In this document: positions 7,577 to 20,325 of the stretch, one piece after another | How positions within the stretch are numbered: position 1 is the first letter of the stretch | Layout: each line of letters starts with the position of its first letter | Assembly: GCF_023897065.1 (NCBI RefSeq) | Contig: NZ_JAMHIV010000016.1 | Location: forward strand, 153,838 to 217,837 | Length of the DNA: 64,000 nt | DNA from: Crossiella sp. SN42 | GTDB taxonomy: Bacteria > Actinomycetota > Actinomycetes > Mycobacteriales > Pseudonocardiaceae | Direction of reading: 5' to 3' | Translations under genes and position numbers: made by a program | Notes under the pieces: model-generated | What the model was told of the DNA's origin: nothing | The model's input: the letters and a program-made list of their open reading frames with translations, nothing else | The model's database searches: none

Positions 7577-8130
7577 TAGAGGACGTCCCAGTGCGGCGGG
7601 TTGGCCTCACGGGTGTAGATGTTCCCGGCCGCTGACACCCACTGCTCCACGCCGAAGGTGGGCCTGCGCTGGGTGAAGCTGCGCCGGATGTAGCCCTCCA
7701 CGCAGTCCGCGCGGCGGATGTCGACCTTGTAGCCGTTCCAGTGCGAGTAGGTGCCGCTGCCGTGCCCGGTCTCGGTGCCGCCGGTGAGGTGCACGGCGCA
7801 GCCGCTGGCCCGCTTGAGCGTGATGACCTGGTCGATGGTGCCGGAGTAGATCTGCTCGAAGGAGGTGCAGCTGGGGTCGAGCCGGTTCGAGCAGTTGCCG
7901 CTGGAGGACCAGGTGATGCCGGCCGCGCGCAGCCGGGCGGTCGCGGTGGCGTGACTGATCTTGACCCCGCTCCTGTGCTGTCCCGGGATGTCGAACCCGG
8001 CCAGTCGAACGTGCTCAGGGGTGCGCTGTTCGGTGGACGGGACGGCGGTGGCCGCGGCGACCGGGGCGGTGAGCAGGCCGATGGCCGACACGGTGACGGC
8101 TAACAGGCCTCCGAGAATTTGTGTACGCAT
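7570..8130 (-). CDS. Secreted protein, possible M15/hedgehog-fold peptidase-like
   Basis: 186 residues. The start at ATG 8130 is supported by a GGAG ribosome site. A Sec signal peptide (about residues 1-29, ending VAAATA) is followed by a mature domain with six or more cysteines (GNCSNRLDPSC, SGCAVH, RADCVEG). SHWNGYKVDI gives His-x6-Asp in the arrangement HxxGxxxD found in M15 D,D-peptidases and hedgehog-type zinc sites, and the protein ends PPHWDVLYY with a further His-x-Asp. I infer an M15-like fold and a cell-wall-related or substrate-binding role. The distinctive TGGTETGHGSG loop occurs before the first His. It is not clear that all zinc ligands are present. Confidence 0.55.
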   Translation of the reverse strand: MRTQILGGLLAVTVSAIGLLTAPVAAATAVPSTEQRTPEHVRLAGFDIPGQHRSGVKISHATATARLRAAGITWSSSGNCSNRLDPSCTSFEQIYSGTIDQVITLKRASGCAVHLTGGTETGHGSGTYSHWNGYKVDIRRADCVEGYIRRSFTQRRPTFGVEQWVSAAGNIYTREANPPHWDVLYY

Positions 8131-8312
8131 GGGTCTCCTAAAACGCAGGGGAGCGAACCATGCGCCACCGAATGGTTGGCTGGTCACAAGTTGACGGAGA
8201 GATAAGAAAAATCCCTCCATCCAGGGCAGCCCATTGCGCGGAATGGACGAAAACGGTGCTCACCCAGGCGGCCGCCGCACCGATCAACGACCGATCGGCC
8301 TAGGATGCCGGG

Positions 8313-8843
8313 GTGCCGCCACTCCAACACGCCGCTTCGGCGCTCGGCTGGCACGGCGTGGTCATCCCCGATGTCGCCGTGCTGGGCCAGCAGGTGTCCG
8401 CGGTGGTCCGCGTCCTGGACCACGTGCACCAGTGGCGCACCGAGCACGGCTGGCCGCCGGAGCCGGACCCGTCCTGGTTCCGCTCCTGGTTCGAGCCGGA
8501 CTTCCACGACCAGATCCCGGTGCCCGCGGTGGAACTGCTGGGCGTGCTGGTGATCGAGTCCTCGGTGGAGTCCGCGCTGAACTCCTGCGGCACCCTGATG
8601 ACGCTGGCCCCGTGCGCGGTGGTGCTGCCCGCGCCGCAGCCCGCGGACGCCTGGCCGCTGATCGAGCTGGACTACTACGGCATCGGCGTGGTCACCGCGG
8701 ACACCGACGGCGCCGACGTGCTGATCGCGCCGGAGGACCGCTCGCGGGAGTTCGGTCCCTCGCTGTTCGGTCGCTGGCTGCAGGAAGTGCTCTACGAGCA
8801 GGCGCTGAAGCTGACCACGCAGACGGTGCGCACCCGCAACTGA
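8313..8843 (+). CDS. Hypothetical cytosolic protein, 176 aa
   Basis: Not recognised. A soluble, acidic protein of 176 residues with many Trp (WHG, HQWRTEHGWPPEPDP, SWFRSWFEPDFH) and no TM segment or signal peptide. GTG at 8313 is preceded by an AGGA ribosome site about 11 bases upstream. The codon-position GC pattern and the composition are those of a real gene, and no alternative frame gives a sensible protein. It stands between divergent and co-directional single genes with no informative partner. The 180 bases between 8131 and 8312 hold only the divergent promoters of this gene and the secreted protein. Confidence 0.6.
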   Translation: MPPLQHAASALGWHGVVIPDVAVLGQQVSAVVRVLDHVHQWRTEHGWPPEPDPSWFRSWFEPDFHDQIPVPAVELLGVLVIESSVESALNSCGTLMTLAPCAVVLPAPQPADAWPLIELDYYGIGVVTADTDGADVLIAPEDRSREFGPSLFGRWLQEVLYEQALKLTTQTVRTRN

Positions 8844-8884
8844 GCCCGGGAGCCCTCCCGGCGCACCGGACTTACCGTGCCGCC

Positions 8885-9364
8885 ATGCTCCGCACCGCGC
8901 CGGTGGTCCTCGGGATCGCACTCACCCTCGCCGGTTGCGCCGCCGAACCGGCCGCGCCGCCCTCCTCGACCGCGCCTGCCACGCCGACCAGGGAGATCAC
9001 CCCGAAGGACCTGCTGCGCGCGCAGGCCCGCGGTTCCACGGCGGACATGGCGACCACGGCCTGCCGCCAGGGCGTCGCGGCCACCGACCCGGTGTGCGGT
9101 GAGCACCTGACCGCGGTCGAGCAGACCGTGGCCAAGGTGCGGGAGGCGCTGGGCCAGTCGGTCAAGGACCGCGACCTGACCAAGGCGAACGAGGCGGCCG
9201 CCTGGGTGGCCAAGTCGGTGGGGCAGGTGCGGAAGATGAACTGCTACGGGATGAACGGGCCGGAGCACAAGCCGGGCAAGAACGAGTCGGAGCTGTGCGG
9301 CTCGTTCGGGCGGCTCGCGCTGATGAAGTGGCTGAACTACCAGACCACCGTGGAACGGCTCTAG
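8885..9364 (+). CDS. Small putative lipoprotein
   Basis: 159 residues. The signal peptide MLRTAPVVLGIALTLAGC ends in a lipobox LAGC, so Cys18 should be lipidated and the protein anchored to the outer face of the membrane. A Pro/Thr/Ala-rich linker follows (about 20-45). An alpha-helical domain with four cysteines comes next (ACRQG, VCGEH, MNCYG, ELCGS), probably two disulfides. I do not recognise the family. It ends 8 bases before the convergent adnB stop. Confidence 0.65.
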   Translation: MLRTAPVVLGIALTLAGCAAEPAAPPSSTAPATPTREITPKDLLRAQARGSTADMATTACRQGVAATDPVCGEHLTAVEQTVAKVREALGQSVKDRDLTKANEAAAWVAKSVGQVRKMNCYGMNGPEHKPGKNESELCGSFGRLALMKWLNYQTTVERL

Positions 9365-9371
9365 GCCGTGC

Positions 9372-12300
9372 CTAGCGCATCGGGATCGAGCGGACCAGCT
9401 CGCGCAGGCCCTCGGCGTCGAGCAGGTCGGCCGGGCGCAGCGTGACGTCGGCGCGCACGTAGTGGAAGGCGGCGCGCACGGTGTCCAGCTCCGCGCCGGA
9501 GAGCGCGGCCCAGGCCAGGCGGTAGGCGGCCAGCTGGACCGAGAGCGCGGGCAGGTGGTCGTCGTCGGGGACCGCGCCGGTCTTCCAGTCGACCACGGTC
9601 CAGCCGCCGTCCGGGTCGGCGAAGACCGCGTCCATCCGGCCGCGCACGGTGATCCCGTCCACCTCGGTCTCGAACGGGACCTCCACGTCGTGCGGCGTGC
9701 GCTCGGCCCAGGCGCTGGCCAGGAAGGCGCGCTGCAGGACGTCCACGTTCTCCTCGGTCGGCAGGTCGGCGTCGGCCGCGCCGGGCAGCTCGTCGAACTC
9801 GAGCAGCCGGCTGGCCTGGAAGCGGTTCTCCAGCCAGGCGTGGAAGGCGGTTCCCCGGCGCGCCAACGGGTTCGGCGGGAACGGCAGCGGGCGGCGCAGG
9901 CGGCGGGCCAGCGCGTCCGGGTCCTTGGCCAGCTCAACCAGCTGGCTGACCGAGAGCTGCTCGGGCAGCAGGACCTGTTCGCGGCGGCTCGCGGCGGCGG
10001 CGCGTTCGGCGAGCAGGACGTCGACGTCGCGGGCCCAGCCCTCAGGGTCGAACTCGTTGGTGGGAACGGGTTCGGGGGCCGGTTCGGGCTCGGGCTCTGG
10101 TTCGGCGGTGGCCTCCGGGGCGGGTTCCGGCGGTTCCGGCTCGTCGAAGTAGGGGTCCTCCGGCAGGTACTCGTCCTCCTCCGGCGGGAGGTAGTCGTCG
10201 TCCGGGGGCAGGTACTCCTCGTCCGACGGGGTGGCGAGCGGTTCCTCGTCGGCCGGTTCCTCGACCGGCGGCCGGTATTCGTCCACAGTGGACAGTGCTT
10301 GGCGGACCAGGTTCGCGCCCTCGGTGACCGCGGAGCGCCTGCGCGCCAACGGGTCCACCGGCCAGGTGAGGCTGTTTCCCTGGGCCGCCAGCGGGTTGTC
10401 CTCGTCCTCCTCGGGGCGCGCGGCCCAGTGGTGCACGATGCCGACTCGCTCGCCCGCGGTGACCACCTCGTGGATCTCGGTCAGGAACTCCGAGGGGCCG
10501 CGCGGCTTCTCCCCCGTCTCGCCCCACCAGTGGCCGGAGACCAGCAGGGTCTCCTCGGAGCGGGTCAGCGCCACGTAGAGCAGCCTGCGCTCCTCGGCCA
10601 GCCGTCGTTCCTCGAACTCCTCGGAGTGCACGGCCAGGGCTTCCTCGATCTCCTTGCGGTTCTCGCAGGAGGCCAGGTTCAACCCGGGCAGGTCCTGGGC
10701 GTCGCCGCGCAGCACCGCGGGCAGCTGGTGCGGCACCCGCAGCCAGGAGGCGGACTTGCGGCGGCCCGGGAAGACGTCCTTGACCAGGTGCGGCACCGCG
10801 ACCACCTGCCACTCCAGGCCCTTGGCCGCGTGCGCGGTGAGGATCTGCACCCGGTCGGGCGAGACCTCGACCTCGCCGGGTTCCAGGCCGTCCTCGGCGC
10901 GTTCGGCGGTGGCCAGGTAGTCCAGCAGGCCGTTGAGGGTGGGGTTGGCGCTGCTGCGGGCGAACTCGGAGACCACGTCGGCGAAGGCGTCCAGGTGCGC
11001 GCGGCCCACGCCGGAGAGCCGGGACAGCGACTCGATGTCCAGCAGCAGGGTGCGTTCCACGTCGGCGACCAGCTCGCCGAGCGGCTGGTCGCCGCGGCGG
11101 CGCAGCGCGGCCAGCTCGCCGCCGAGCCTGCGGATCCGGCGGTAGCCCTCGGGGCTGTAGTCCTCCGGCGGGCCGGGATCGTCCAGCGCGTCCACCAGCC
11201 CGGCCTGTTCGGCGTGCTCGCCGGGCAGCGCGTCGGCCAGCGCGTCCAGCGGGTCCGGGCCGCCGCGTTTGCTCTCCGGGGTGGCCAGGTGCCGGGCCCG
11301 GCGCCACAGCGCGGCCAGGTCCGCCACGCCCAGCCGCCAGCGGGCGCCGGTGAGCAGGCGCATGGCCGCGGTGCCCGCCAGCGGATCGGTGAGCATGCGC
11401 AGCGCGCTGACCAGGTCGCGGACCTCGGGCTCGTCCAGCAGGCCACCGAGGCCGACCACCTCCACCGGCAGGCCGCGTTCGCGCAGCGCGGCGGCGATCC
11501 CGGCCATGTCGGCCCGCCTGCGCACCAGCACCGCGGCCGTGGGCGGCGCGCCGGTGGCGTCCACTGTGGACTCCCAGCGGGCGGCCACGGTGTCGGCCAC
11601 CCAGTCCAGCTCGGCCCGGATGTCCGGCAGCAGCGCGATCCGCACGTCGCCGACGCCCGCGCCGTCCCTGGCCCGCAGCTCGGCCACGCCGGAACGCAGC
11701 TCGGCGGAGACCTGGTTGGCCAGCCGCAGCACCTCCGGCGGGTTCCGGAAGCTGGTGAGCAGGCCGTAAGTCGTTGCCGGGACCCACTTCCCGCGCGGGT
11801 CGCGGGCCGGGAAGTCGGTGGCGAAGCGGGGCAGGTTGGCCGCGCTCGCGCCGCGCCAGCCGTAGATCGCCTGCACCGGGTCGCCCACCGCGGTGACCGG
11901 CAGCACCGGCCGCCCGGACCCGCCGAACAACCCGCGCAGCAGCACCCGCTGGGCGTGGCCGGTGTCCTGGTACTCATCCAGCAGCACCGCGCCGTAGCGC
12001 TCCCGCTCCAGCGCCACCACGTCCGGGTCGGACTCGGCCAGGGTGGCCGCCAGCGACATCTGGTCGGCGAAGTCCATCGCCGCCTCCCGCCGCTTGCGCT
12101 TGGCGTAGGCCTCCACCAGCGGCAGCAGCGCGACCCGGAGCCGTTGCGCGGCAACGATCTCCTGCAGGGCCACCGGCAGGCCCTCGCGCTGCCGGGGCGC
12201 CCTCGGCGCGTCCTCGATCAGGCAGCAGAACTCCGCGGCGTGCGCCCGCAGCTGGTCCGGGGTGACCAGGTGCTCGCCCAGCTCACCGGCCAGGGACAGC

Positions 12301-12827
12301 AGGTACTGGGTGACCGTGGCCGGCACCTTGTCGGTGTCGATGTCCTCGGTCCACCCGGCCACCACCCGGTGCGCGAGCTGCCAGGCCGCGGTCTCGGTGA
12401 GCAGCCGGGCTCCCGGCTCGACCGGCAGCCGCAGCCCGTGCTCGCCGACCAGCCTGCCCGCGTAGGCGTGGTAGGTCAGCACGGTCGGCTCGGCGGCGGT
12501 GACCGCGGCCCTGCGGTCGCCGCTGGGGTCGAGCCGGTCCAGCAGGCCGGAGCCGGCCAGCCTGCGCAGCCGGGCGCGCACCCGGTCGGCGAGCTGGCGG
12601 GCGGCCTTGCGGGTGAAGGTCAGGCCCAGCACGCGTTCCGGGGTGACCAGGCCGTTGGCCACCAGCCACACCACCCTGGCCGCCATGGTCTCGGTCTTGC
12701 CCGCGCCCGCGCCCGCGATGACCAGCGCGGGCTCGGCGGGCGCGGCGATCACCTCGGCCTGTTCCGGGGTGGGCGGGTGCAGGCCGAGTGCCGCCGCCAC
12801 CTCGTGCGGGGTGGCGAGTTCGGTCAC
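9372..12827 (-). CDS. adnB: AdnB-like subunit of the AdnAB helicase-nuclease
   Basis: 1151 residues. The UvrD/RecB-type motor begins with Walker A GAGAGKT (39-45), followed by VLGLTFTRKAA and the DExx motif LLDEYQDT, then later SF1 motifs. An acidic Glu/Pro-rich linker lies at about residues 830-930. A C-terminal RecB-type nuclease domain carries RGRMDAVF and TVVDWKTG, the Asp and Lys of the PD-(D/E)xK centre. AdnAB resects double-strand breaks in actinobacteria in place of RecBCD. GTG at 12827 gives a 4-base overlap with adnA (GTGA), so the start is well supported. A longer reading frame continues upstream into adnA but is not a gene. The adjacent potassium channel matches mycobacterial order. 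Confidence 0.9.
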   Translation of the reverse strand: MTELATPHEVAAALGLHPPTPEQAEVIAAPAEPALVIAGAGAGKTETMAARVVWLVANGLVTPERVLGLTFTRKAARQLADRVRARLRRLAGSGLLDRLDPSGDRRAAVTAAEPTVLTYHAYAGRLVGEHGLRLPVEPGARLLTETAAWQLAHRVVAGWTEDIDTDKVPATVTQYLLSLAGELGEHLVTPDQLRAHAAEFCCLIEDAPRAPRQREGLPVALQEIVAAQRLRVALLPLVEAYAKRKRREAAMDFADQMSLAATLAESDPDVVALERERYGAVLLDEYQDTGHAQRVLLRGLFGGSGRPVLPVTAVGDPVQAIYGWRGASAANLPRFATDFPARDPRGKWVPATTYGLLTSFRNPPEVLRLANQVSAELRSGVAELRARDGAGVGDVRIALLPDIRAELDWVADTVAARWESTVDATGAPPTAAVLVRRRADMAGIAAALRERGLPVEVVGLGGLLDEPEVRDLVSALRMLTDPLAGTAAMRLLTGARWRLGVADLAALWRRARHLATPESKRGGPDPLDALADALPGEHAEQAGLVDALDDPGPPEDYSPEGYRRIRRLGGELAALRRRGDQPLGELVADVERTLLLDIESLSRLSGVGRAHLDAFADVVSEFARSSANPTLNGLLDYLATAERAEDGLEPGEVEVSPDRVQILTAHAAKGLEWQVVAVPHLVKDVFPGRRKSASWLRVPHQLPAVLRGDAQDLPGLNLASCENRKEIEEALAVHSEEFEERRLAEERRLLYVALTRSEETLLVSGHWWGETGEKPRGPSEFLTEIHEVVTAGERVGIVHHWAARPEEDEDNPLAAQGNSLTWPVDPLARRRSAVTEGANLVRQALSTVDEYRPPVEEPADEEPLATPSDEEYLPPDDDYLPPEEDEYLPEDPYFDEPEPPEPAPEATAEPEPEPEPAPEPVPTNEFDPEGWARDVDVLLAERAAAASRREQVLLPEQLSVSQLVELAKDPDALARRLRRPLPFPPNPLARRGTAFHAWLENRFQASRLLEFDELPGAADADLPTEENVDVLQRAFLASAWAERTPHDVEVPFETEVDGITVRGRMDAVFADPDGGWTVVDWKTGAVPDDDHLPALSVQLAAYRLAWAALSGAELDTVRAAFHYVRADVTLRPADLLDAEGLRELVRSIPMR

Positions 12828-15800
12828 TCGCTCACCTGCCTGCCGGAATCCTGTGTGGGACAACAGGTCTTGGCCGGGCAGCGGGAGCAGTCGGTGTTCT
12901 CGGTGGCGGTGAAGGTGGGTCCGATGCAGGCCTGCCCGGCGGCGTAGACCGCGTCCAGCCAGACCTTGACCTTCTCCCCGTCCAGCGGCGGCTGGTTGCG
13001 CTCGGCCGCGCCGGACTTCTTGTCCGGCTTGGCCACGTAGAGCAGCCGCGCGCCGCCGGGTTCGTCCCGCAGGCCGAGGGAGGAGAACGCGCCGAGCGCG
13101 GCGGCCAGCTGGTAGACGGCCAGCTGCGGGTGCTCCTCGGCCTCCTTCTTGCTGACCGCGGTGCGCGCGGTCTTGATGTCGACCACCACCGGGCGGCCCT
13201 CGCCGTCGGCGTCCAGCCGGTCCACCCGGCCCTTGACCCGCAGCCACGGCCCGCCCTCCTCCTTCGGCGGCAGCTCCACGGTGATCTCGTGCTCGACCGC
13301 GACCTGGGTCAGCTCGGCCCGGCTGCGCACCAGCCAGGCCCGGAAGGAGTCGACCATCTGCTCGACCCTGGCCCTTTCCTTGCGGGAGAACCAGGGCGCG
13401 CCCGCGTCCACCGCGGCCCACGCCTCGTCCAGGGTGCGTTGCAGGGCCTCCGGATCGGCCCCGGAGGCGGCGGCCTGCACCAGAGCGTGCACCAGAGAAC
13501 CGGTGATGGAGGCCAGCTCGGCCGGGTCCTGGCCGCCGTGCCGCTCCACCATCCAGCGCAGCGGGCAGCGGGAGAGGATGTCCACAGTGGACGGTGAGAT
13601 GCCGACCGCGTCCACATCTGTCCACAGTGGACGTTCGGTGCTGGTCTCGCCCAGGCCGTACCAGGAGTCCGGGTGCGCGCCGGGCACCCCGGCCGCGGCC
13701 AGCCTGGCCAGCTGGGTGGCCGCGCGCTGCCGCTGGTCGGCCTCGGCCCGCGGATCGCAGACCGCGCGGCGCAGATCGCCGACCAGGTCGGCCAGGATCA
13801 GGCCGCGGCTGGGCTGGAACACCGGGCGGACCGCGTCGGCCTCCTCGCTGCCCTCGAAGTCCGCGCCGTCGAGCTCGTCCAGGAAACGGGACGGGGTGTC
13901 GTCCTCGCCGCGCACCGCGCTGACGATCAGCGACTGCCGGGCCCGGCTGGCCGCGACCAGCAACAACCGCCGTTCCTCGGCCAGGATCGGGGCCACCGCG
14001 GAGACCTTGTCCTCGGCGCGCACCCCGGAGAGCAGGTCGACCAGCCGCTCCACCCCGAGCAGCGAGCCGCGCAGCCGCAGGTCCGGCCAGATCCCCTCCT
14101 GCACCCCCGGCACCGCGACCACCGTCCACTCCCGGCCGACCGCGGCGTGCGCGGTGAGCAGCGCCACCGCCTCGCCCTGCGGCGCGGCCGGGGCCAGCGT
14201 GTCACCGGAGATCTGTTGCGAGGCAAGGTAGTCGGCGAACCCGGCCACCCCGGAGCCGGGCAGCCGGTCGGCGTAGCGGGCGGCCGCGTCGAACAGCTCG
14301 ACCACCGAGTCCAGGTCCCGGTCCGCCTGCGCGCCAACGGGTCCGTGCCGCCCGGCCAGCGCCAGCCAGCGCTGCTCCAGCCCACTGGCCTGCCAGACCT
14401 GCCAGAGCACCTGCTCCACGCCTTCCCCGGCGGCCACCGCCTGCCGGGCGATCCGCAGCAGCATGGCCACCCGGCGCGCGGGCTCGGCGGCCTCGTCCAG
14501 CGCGACCAGCTTCTCGTCCACGTTGAGCGCCTCGACCAGCAGCTCCCCGCTGGCCCGGTCGCCACCGGCGGCCAGCTCCAGCCGGCGCAGGCCGCGGCGG
14601 AGCTTGCGCAGCGCCAGCGGGTCGCCGCCGCCGAAGGGCCCGGTGAGCAGCGCGGCGGCCAGGTCGGGGTCGAGCAGCGCGGGGTCGGCCGCGCAGCGCA
14701 GCACGGTCAGGAACGGCCACACCGCGTTCTGCTGGGGCAGCGGCAGCTCGTCCCCGGGCACCGCCACCGGCACCCCGGCGGCCAGCAGCGCCCTGCGCAG
14801 CACCGGCAGCGTGTTCCCGGTGCTGCGCACCAGCACCGCCATCGCCGAGTAGGGCACCTCCGCCAGCAGGTGCGCCCGCCGCAGCTGGTCGGCGATCCAG
14901 GTCGCCTCCTGCGCCGCCGAGGCCAGCACCTTCACCTGCACCGACCCCGGATCGCCATCGGTCCGCCCGCGCAGCTCGCGCTGCGGGCCCGCGCCGGGCA
15001 GCCGACCGGCCAGCCTGCTCACCGCGGCGCGCACCGCGGGCGCCATCCGGTGGTCGTGGGCGAGCACCACGGTGCCGCGCTCGCCGGGCACCTCGGCCAG
15101 CAGCCGCCGGGGGTCCGCGCCGCGGAAGGTGAACACCGCCTGGTCCGGGTCCCCGGCCAGCACGCACTCCTGCGCCGCGTCGCCCAGCCGGCGCACCAGC
15201 GTGTACTGCAACGGGTCCAGGTGCTGCCCGTCGTCCACCAGCAGGTGCCGCACCCGGGCCTGCTCGGCGGCCAGCAGCTCTGGATCGGTCTGCAGGGCCA
15301 GCAGCGCGGAGCCGACCAGCTCGGCCGCGTCCAGCGCGGGCGCGGCGGCCTGCGGACCGGCCGAGCCGACCACCCCGCGCAACAGCGTCACCTGCTCGTA
15401 CTGCAACCCGAAGGTGCCAGCCGCCACCCACTCCGGCCGCTCGTGCCGCTCACCGAGCTCGATCAGCTCCTCCGGCCCCACCCCGCGCTCGGCGGCCCGC
15501 AGCAGCAGGTCCCGCAGCTCCGCGGCGAACCCCGGCAGCCCCAGCGCGGGCCGCAACCGCTCCGGCCAGTCCGGCGCGCCCGCCTCGATGTCCCCGGCCA
15601 GCAGCTCCCGCACCACCGCGTCCTGCTCCGGCCCGGACAACAGCCGCGGCGGCGGCAACCCGTCCCTGGCGGCCTGCAACCGCAGCACCGCGAAGGCGTA
15701 GGAGTGCACGGTGCGCACCAGCGGCTCCCGGATGGTGCGCAGCCCCTCCGGCTGGTCCGCGGTCAGCCGGGCGGTGATCCGGGCCCGCAGGGTGATCGCG

Positions 15801-16027
15801 GACTTCCGGCTCGCGGCCAGCACCAGCACCCGCTCCGGATCGGCCCCCCGCCGGATCCGGTCCGCGGCCACCTCGGCCAGCAGCGTGGTCTTGCCCGTCC
15901 CCGGCCCGCCCAGCACCCGCAGGAACCCGCCGGTGTGCGCGAGCACCGCACGGGCCGCGTCGTCCCACCTGGGCGGCGGAACCGGCTCGGCCGTCCGGCG
16001 AACCAGCGCGGGCGGACGGAGGGACAC
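12824..16027 (-). CDS. adnA: AdnA-like subunit of the AdnAB helicase-nuclease
   Basis: 1067 residues from GTG 16027. The motor domain shows Walker A GGPGTGKTT (40-48) and a divergent motif II LLVDDGQHLD in place of DExx, as expected for the weaker motor subunit. The C-terminal nuclease has GRVDRLDADG and VVVDIKTART. It ends with a cysteine cluster (C at CIGPT, then CSRCPAKTCC) that looks like the 4Fe-4S staple seen in AddB/AdnAB-type nucleases. Role: partner of AdnB in end resection and RecA-type recombination. The promoter must lie in 16028-16200, where a 15-base palindrome GGCCGGTGACCGGCC (16097-16111) is visible. The gene borders the encapsulin island. Confidence 0.9.
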   Translation of the reverse strand: MSLRPPALVRRTAEPVPPPRWDDAARAVLAHTGGFLRVLGGPGTGKTTLLAEVAADRIRRGADPERVLVLAASRKSAITLRARITARLTADQPEGLRTIREPLVRTVHSYAFAVLRLQAARDGLPPPRLLSGPEQDAVVRELLAGDIEAGAPDWPERLRPALGLPGFAAELRDLLLRAAERGVGPEELIELGERHERPEWVAAGTFGLQYEQVTLLRGVVGSAGPQAAAPALDAAELVGSALLALQTDPELLAAEQARVRHLLVDDGQHLDPLQYTLVRRLGDAAQECVLAGDPDQAVFTFRGADPRRLLAEVPGERGTVVLAHDHRMAPAVRAAVSRLAGRLPGAGPQRELRGRTDGDPGSVQVKVLASAAQEATWIADQLRRAHLLAEVPYSAMAVLVRSTGNTLPVLRRALLAAGVPVAVPGDELPLPQQNAVWPFLTVLRCAADPALLDPDLAAALLTGPFGGGDPLALRKLRRGLRRLELAAGGDRASGELLVEALNVDEKLVALDEAAEPARRVAMLLRIARQAVAAGEGVEQVLWQVWQASGLEQRWLALAGRHGPVGAQADRDLDSVVELFDAAARYADRLPGSGVAGFADYLASQQISGDTLAPAAPQGEAVALLTAHAAVGREWTVVAVPGVQEGIWPDLRLRGSLLGVERLVDLLSGVRAEDKVSAVAPILAEERRLLLVAASRARQSLIVSAVRGEDDTPSRFLDELDGADFEGSEEADAVRPVFQPSRGLILADLVGDLRRAVCDPRAEADQRQRAATQLARLAAAGVPGAHPDSWYGLGETSTERPLWTDVDAVGISPSTVDILSRCPLRWMVERHGGQDPAELASITGSLVHALVQAAASGADPEALQRTLDEAWAAVDAGAPWFSRKERARVEQMVDSFRAWLVRSRAELTQVAVEHEITVELPPKEEGGPWLRVKGRVDRLDADGEGRPVVVDIKTARTAVSKKEAEEHPQLAVYQLAAALGAFSSLGLRDEPGGARLLYVAKPDKKSGAAERNQPPLDGEKVKVWLDAVYAAGQACIGPTFTATENTDCSRCPAKTCCPTQDSGRQVSE
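13580..13632. repeat. Two GTCCANNNTGGAC palindromes 40 bases apart; part of a dispersed family
   Basis: GTCCACAGTGGAC lies at 13580-13592 and 13620-13632, inside adnA. Further copies of GTCCANNNTGGAC are at 10281-10293, 11559-11571, 27133-27145, about 28973-28985 and about 39852-39864, with one-mismatch forms at 18486-18498 and 34441-34453. They fall in all three codon phases of different genes and on both coding strands, so conservation is at the DNA level. Confidence 0.6.
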
Positions 16028-16686
16028 CGTGGCATCGAATCACGCCGGGTGGTCGGGCGGGTGAACTGACCCCCGGCGCGTTCCGCTCATGGCCGCGGCC
16101 GGTGACCGGCCGGGCACGCGCGGGTGCCACGGCGGGCCCCCGCCGGGGGTCGCGCACGAATGCGCACAGGCCAGATTTTGCCCTTTTGGGCACTGATTGC
16201 GCGCACAAGTGAAAAGCCGGGGGTAGCGGATCATGGGATGTGTCCACTTGCGATAACACACGATTTGCAACGCTCTCTGCGACATAGATCACGAAAGCTC
16301 GTTTGGCGTAAGGGGAAACTCGTTCTGTGCACTGGTCGCATTCGCGGGTCTGCGGCAACCGTGTCCGGACTGGGCCGAGTGTTCGCACAAAATGCCGATT
16401 GCCAGTCACAGCGCGCTGCGTAAACCCCCAAATCGTGTGGTCATGCACCTTGCAAAACTTGTCGTAAGACAAAGAACAAGTCCCCCGGTCAGGTGACTTC
16501 ACGCGGGCGAACGGGCGGTGCTAGCTTCGCCATGACCGGACGTTAATGCGAGGCCCACCCCACTCGGACACCTAGCCGAGTGGCTGCGCCACGCCATTGA
16601 GCAGCACAATTTTCCCAAAGGTTTCCTTTTACTTTTTCAATCTATTCTTCCCTTTTTCGCATGCATAGAAATTGGTGGTGTACGCG
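16028..16686 (+). other. Long, locally AT-rich intergenic leader upstream of the encapsulin-terpene operon
   Basis: 659 bases without a credible gene. The first 150 bases are GC-rich and serve adnA. From about 16180 to 16480 the composition drops sharply toward AT, and from 16600 to 16680 the strand is T-rich with runs of C and T. It holds a CRP-like site (16278-16293) and a broken inverted repeat ACTTGT...ACAAGT around 16458-16482. I cannot place the -35/-10 boxes with confidence. The length and the composition break suggest an island boundary and complex regulation. Confidence 0.5.
16278..16293. promoter_or_regulatory. CRP-like binding site
   Basis: TGCGACATAGATCACG matches the CRP/FNR-type consensus TGTGA-N6-TCACA at 8 of 10 informative positions. 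It lies about 400 bases upstream of the first shell gene. Its relevance is heightened because the operon's shell proteins carry a CRP-type cyclic-nucleotide domain. Position alone does not show that it controls this operon. Confidence 0.35.
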
Positions 16687-20282
<3,596 letters not shown>

Positions 20283-20325
20283 ACCAGTTTCCCTTGCACC
20301 AGAACGACAATGGAGGAGTCGCACG

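Noticed and set aside
10080..10260. The Pro/Glu-rich low-complexity stretch within adnB as a possible tandem repeat or mobile insertion
   Set aside because: It is an in-frame acidic linker between motor and nuclease domains, without exact repeats at the DNA level.
9462..12947. A 1161-codon open frame on the forward strand antisense to adnB
   Set aside because: Its Gln/Gly/Arg/Val-rich composition is typical of antisense frames in high-GC genomes, and it has no domain motif.
12828..14129. The adnB reading frame continues upstream to give a 1585-residue open frame
   Set aside because: The upstream 430 residues are the alternate frame of adnA and have no protein character. The GTG at 12827 with a 4-base overlap is the real start.
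16124..16423. A 99-codon frame in the leader before the first shell gene
   Set aside because: No ribosome site, mixed composition and no conserved-looking segment. Treated as intergenic.
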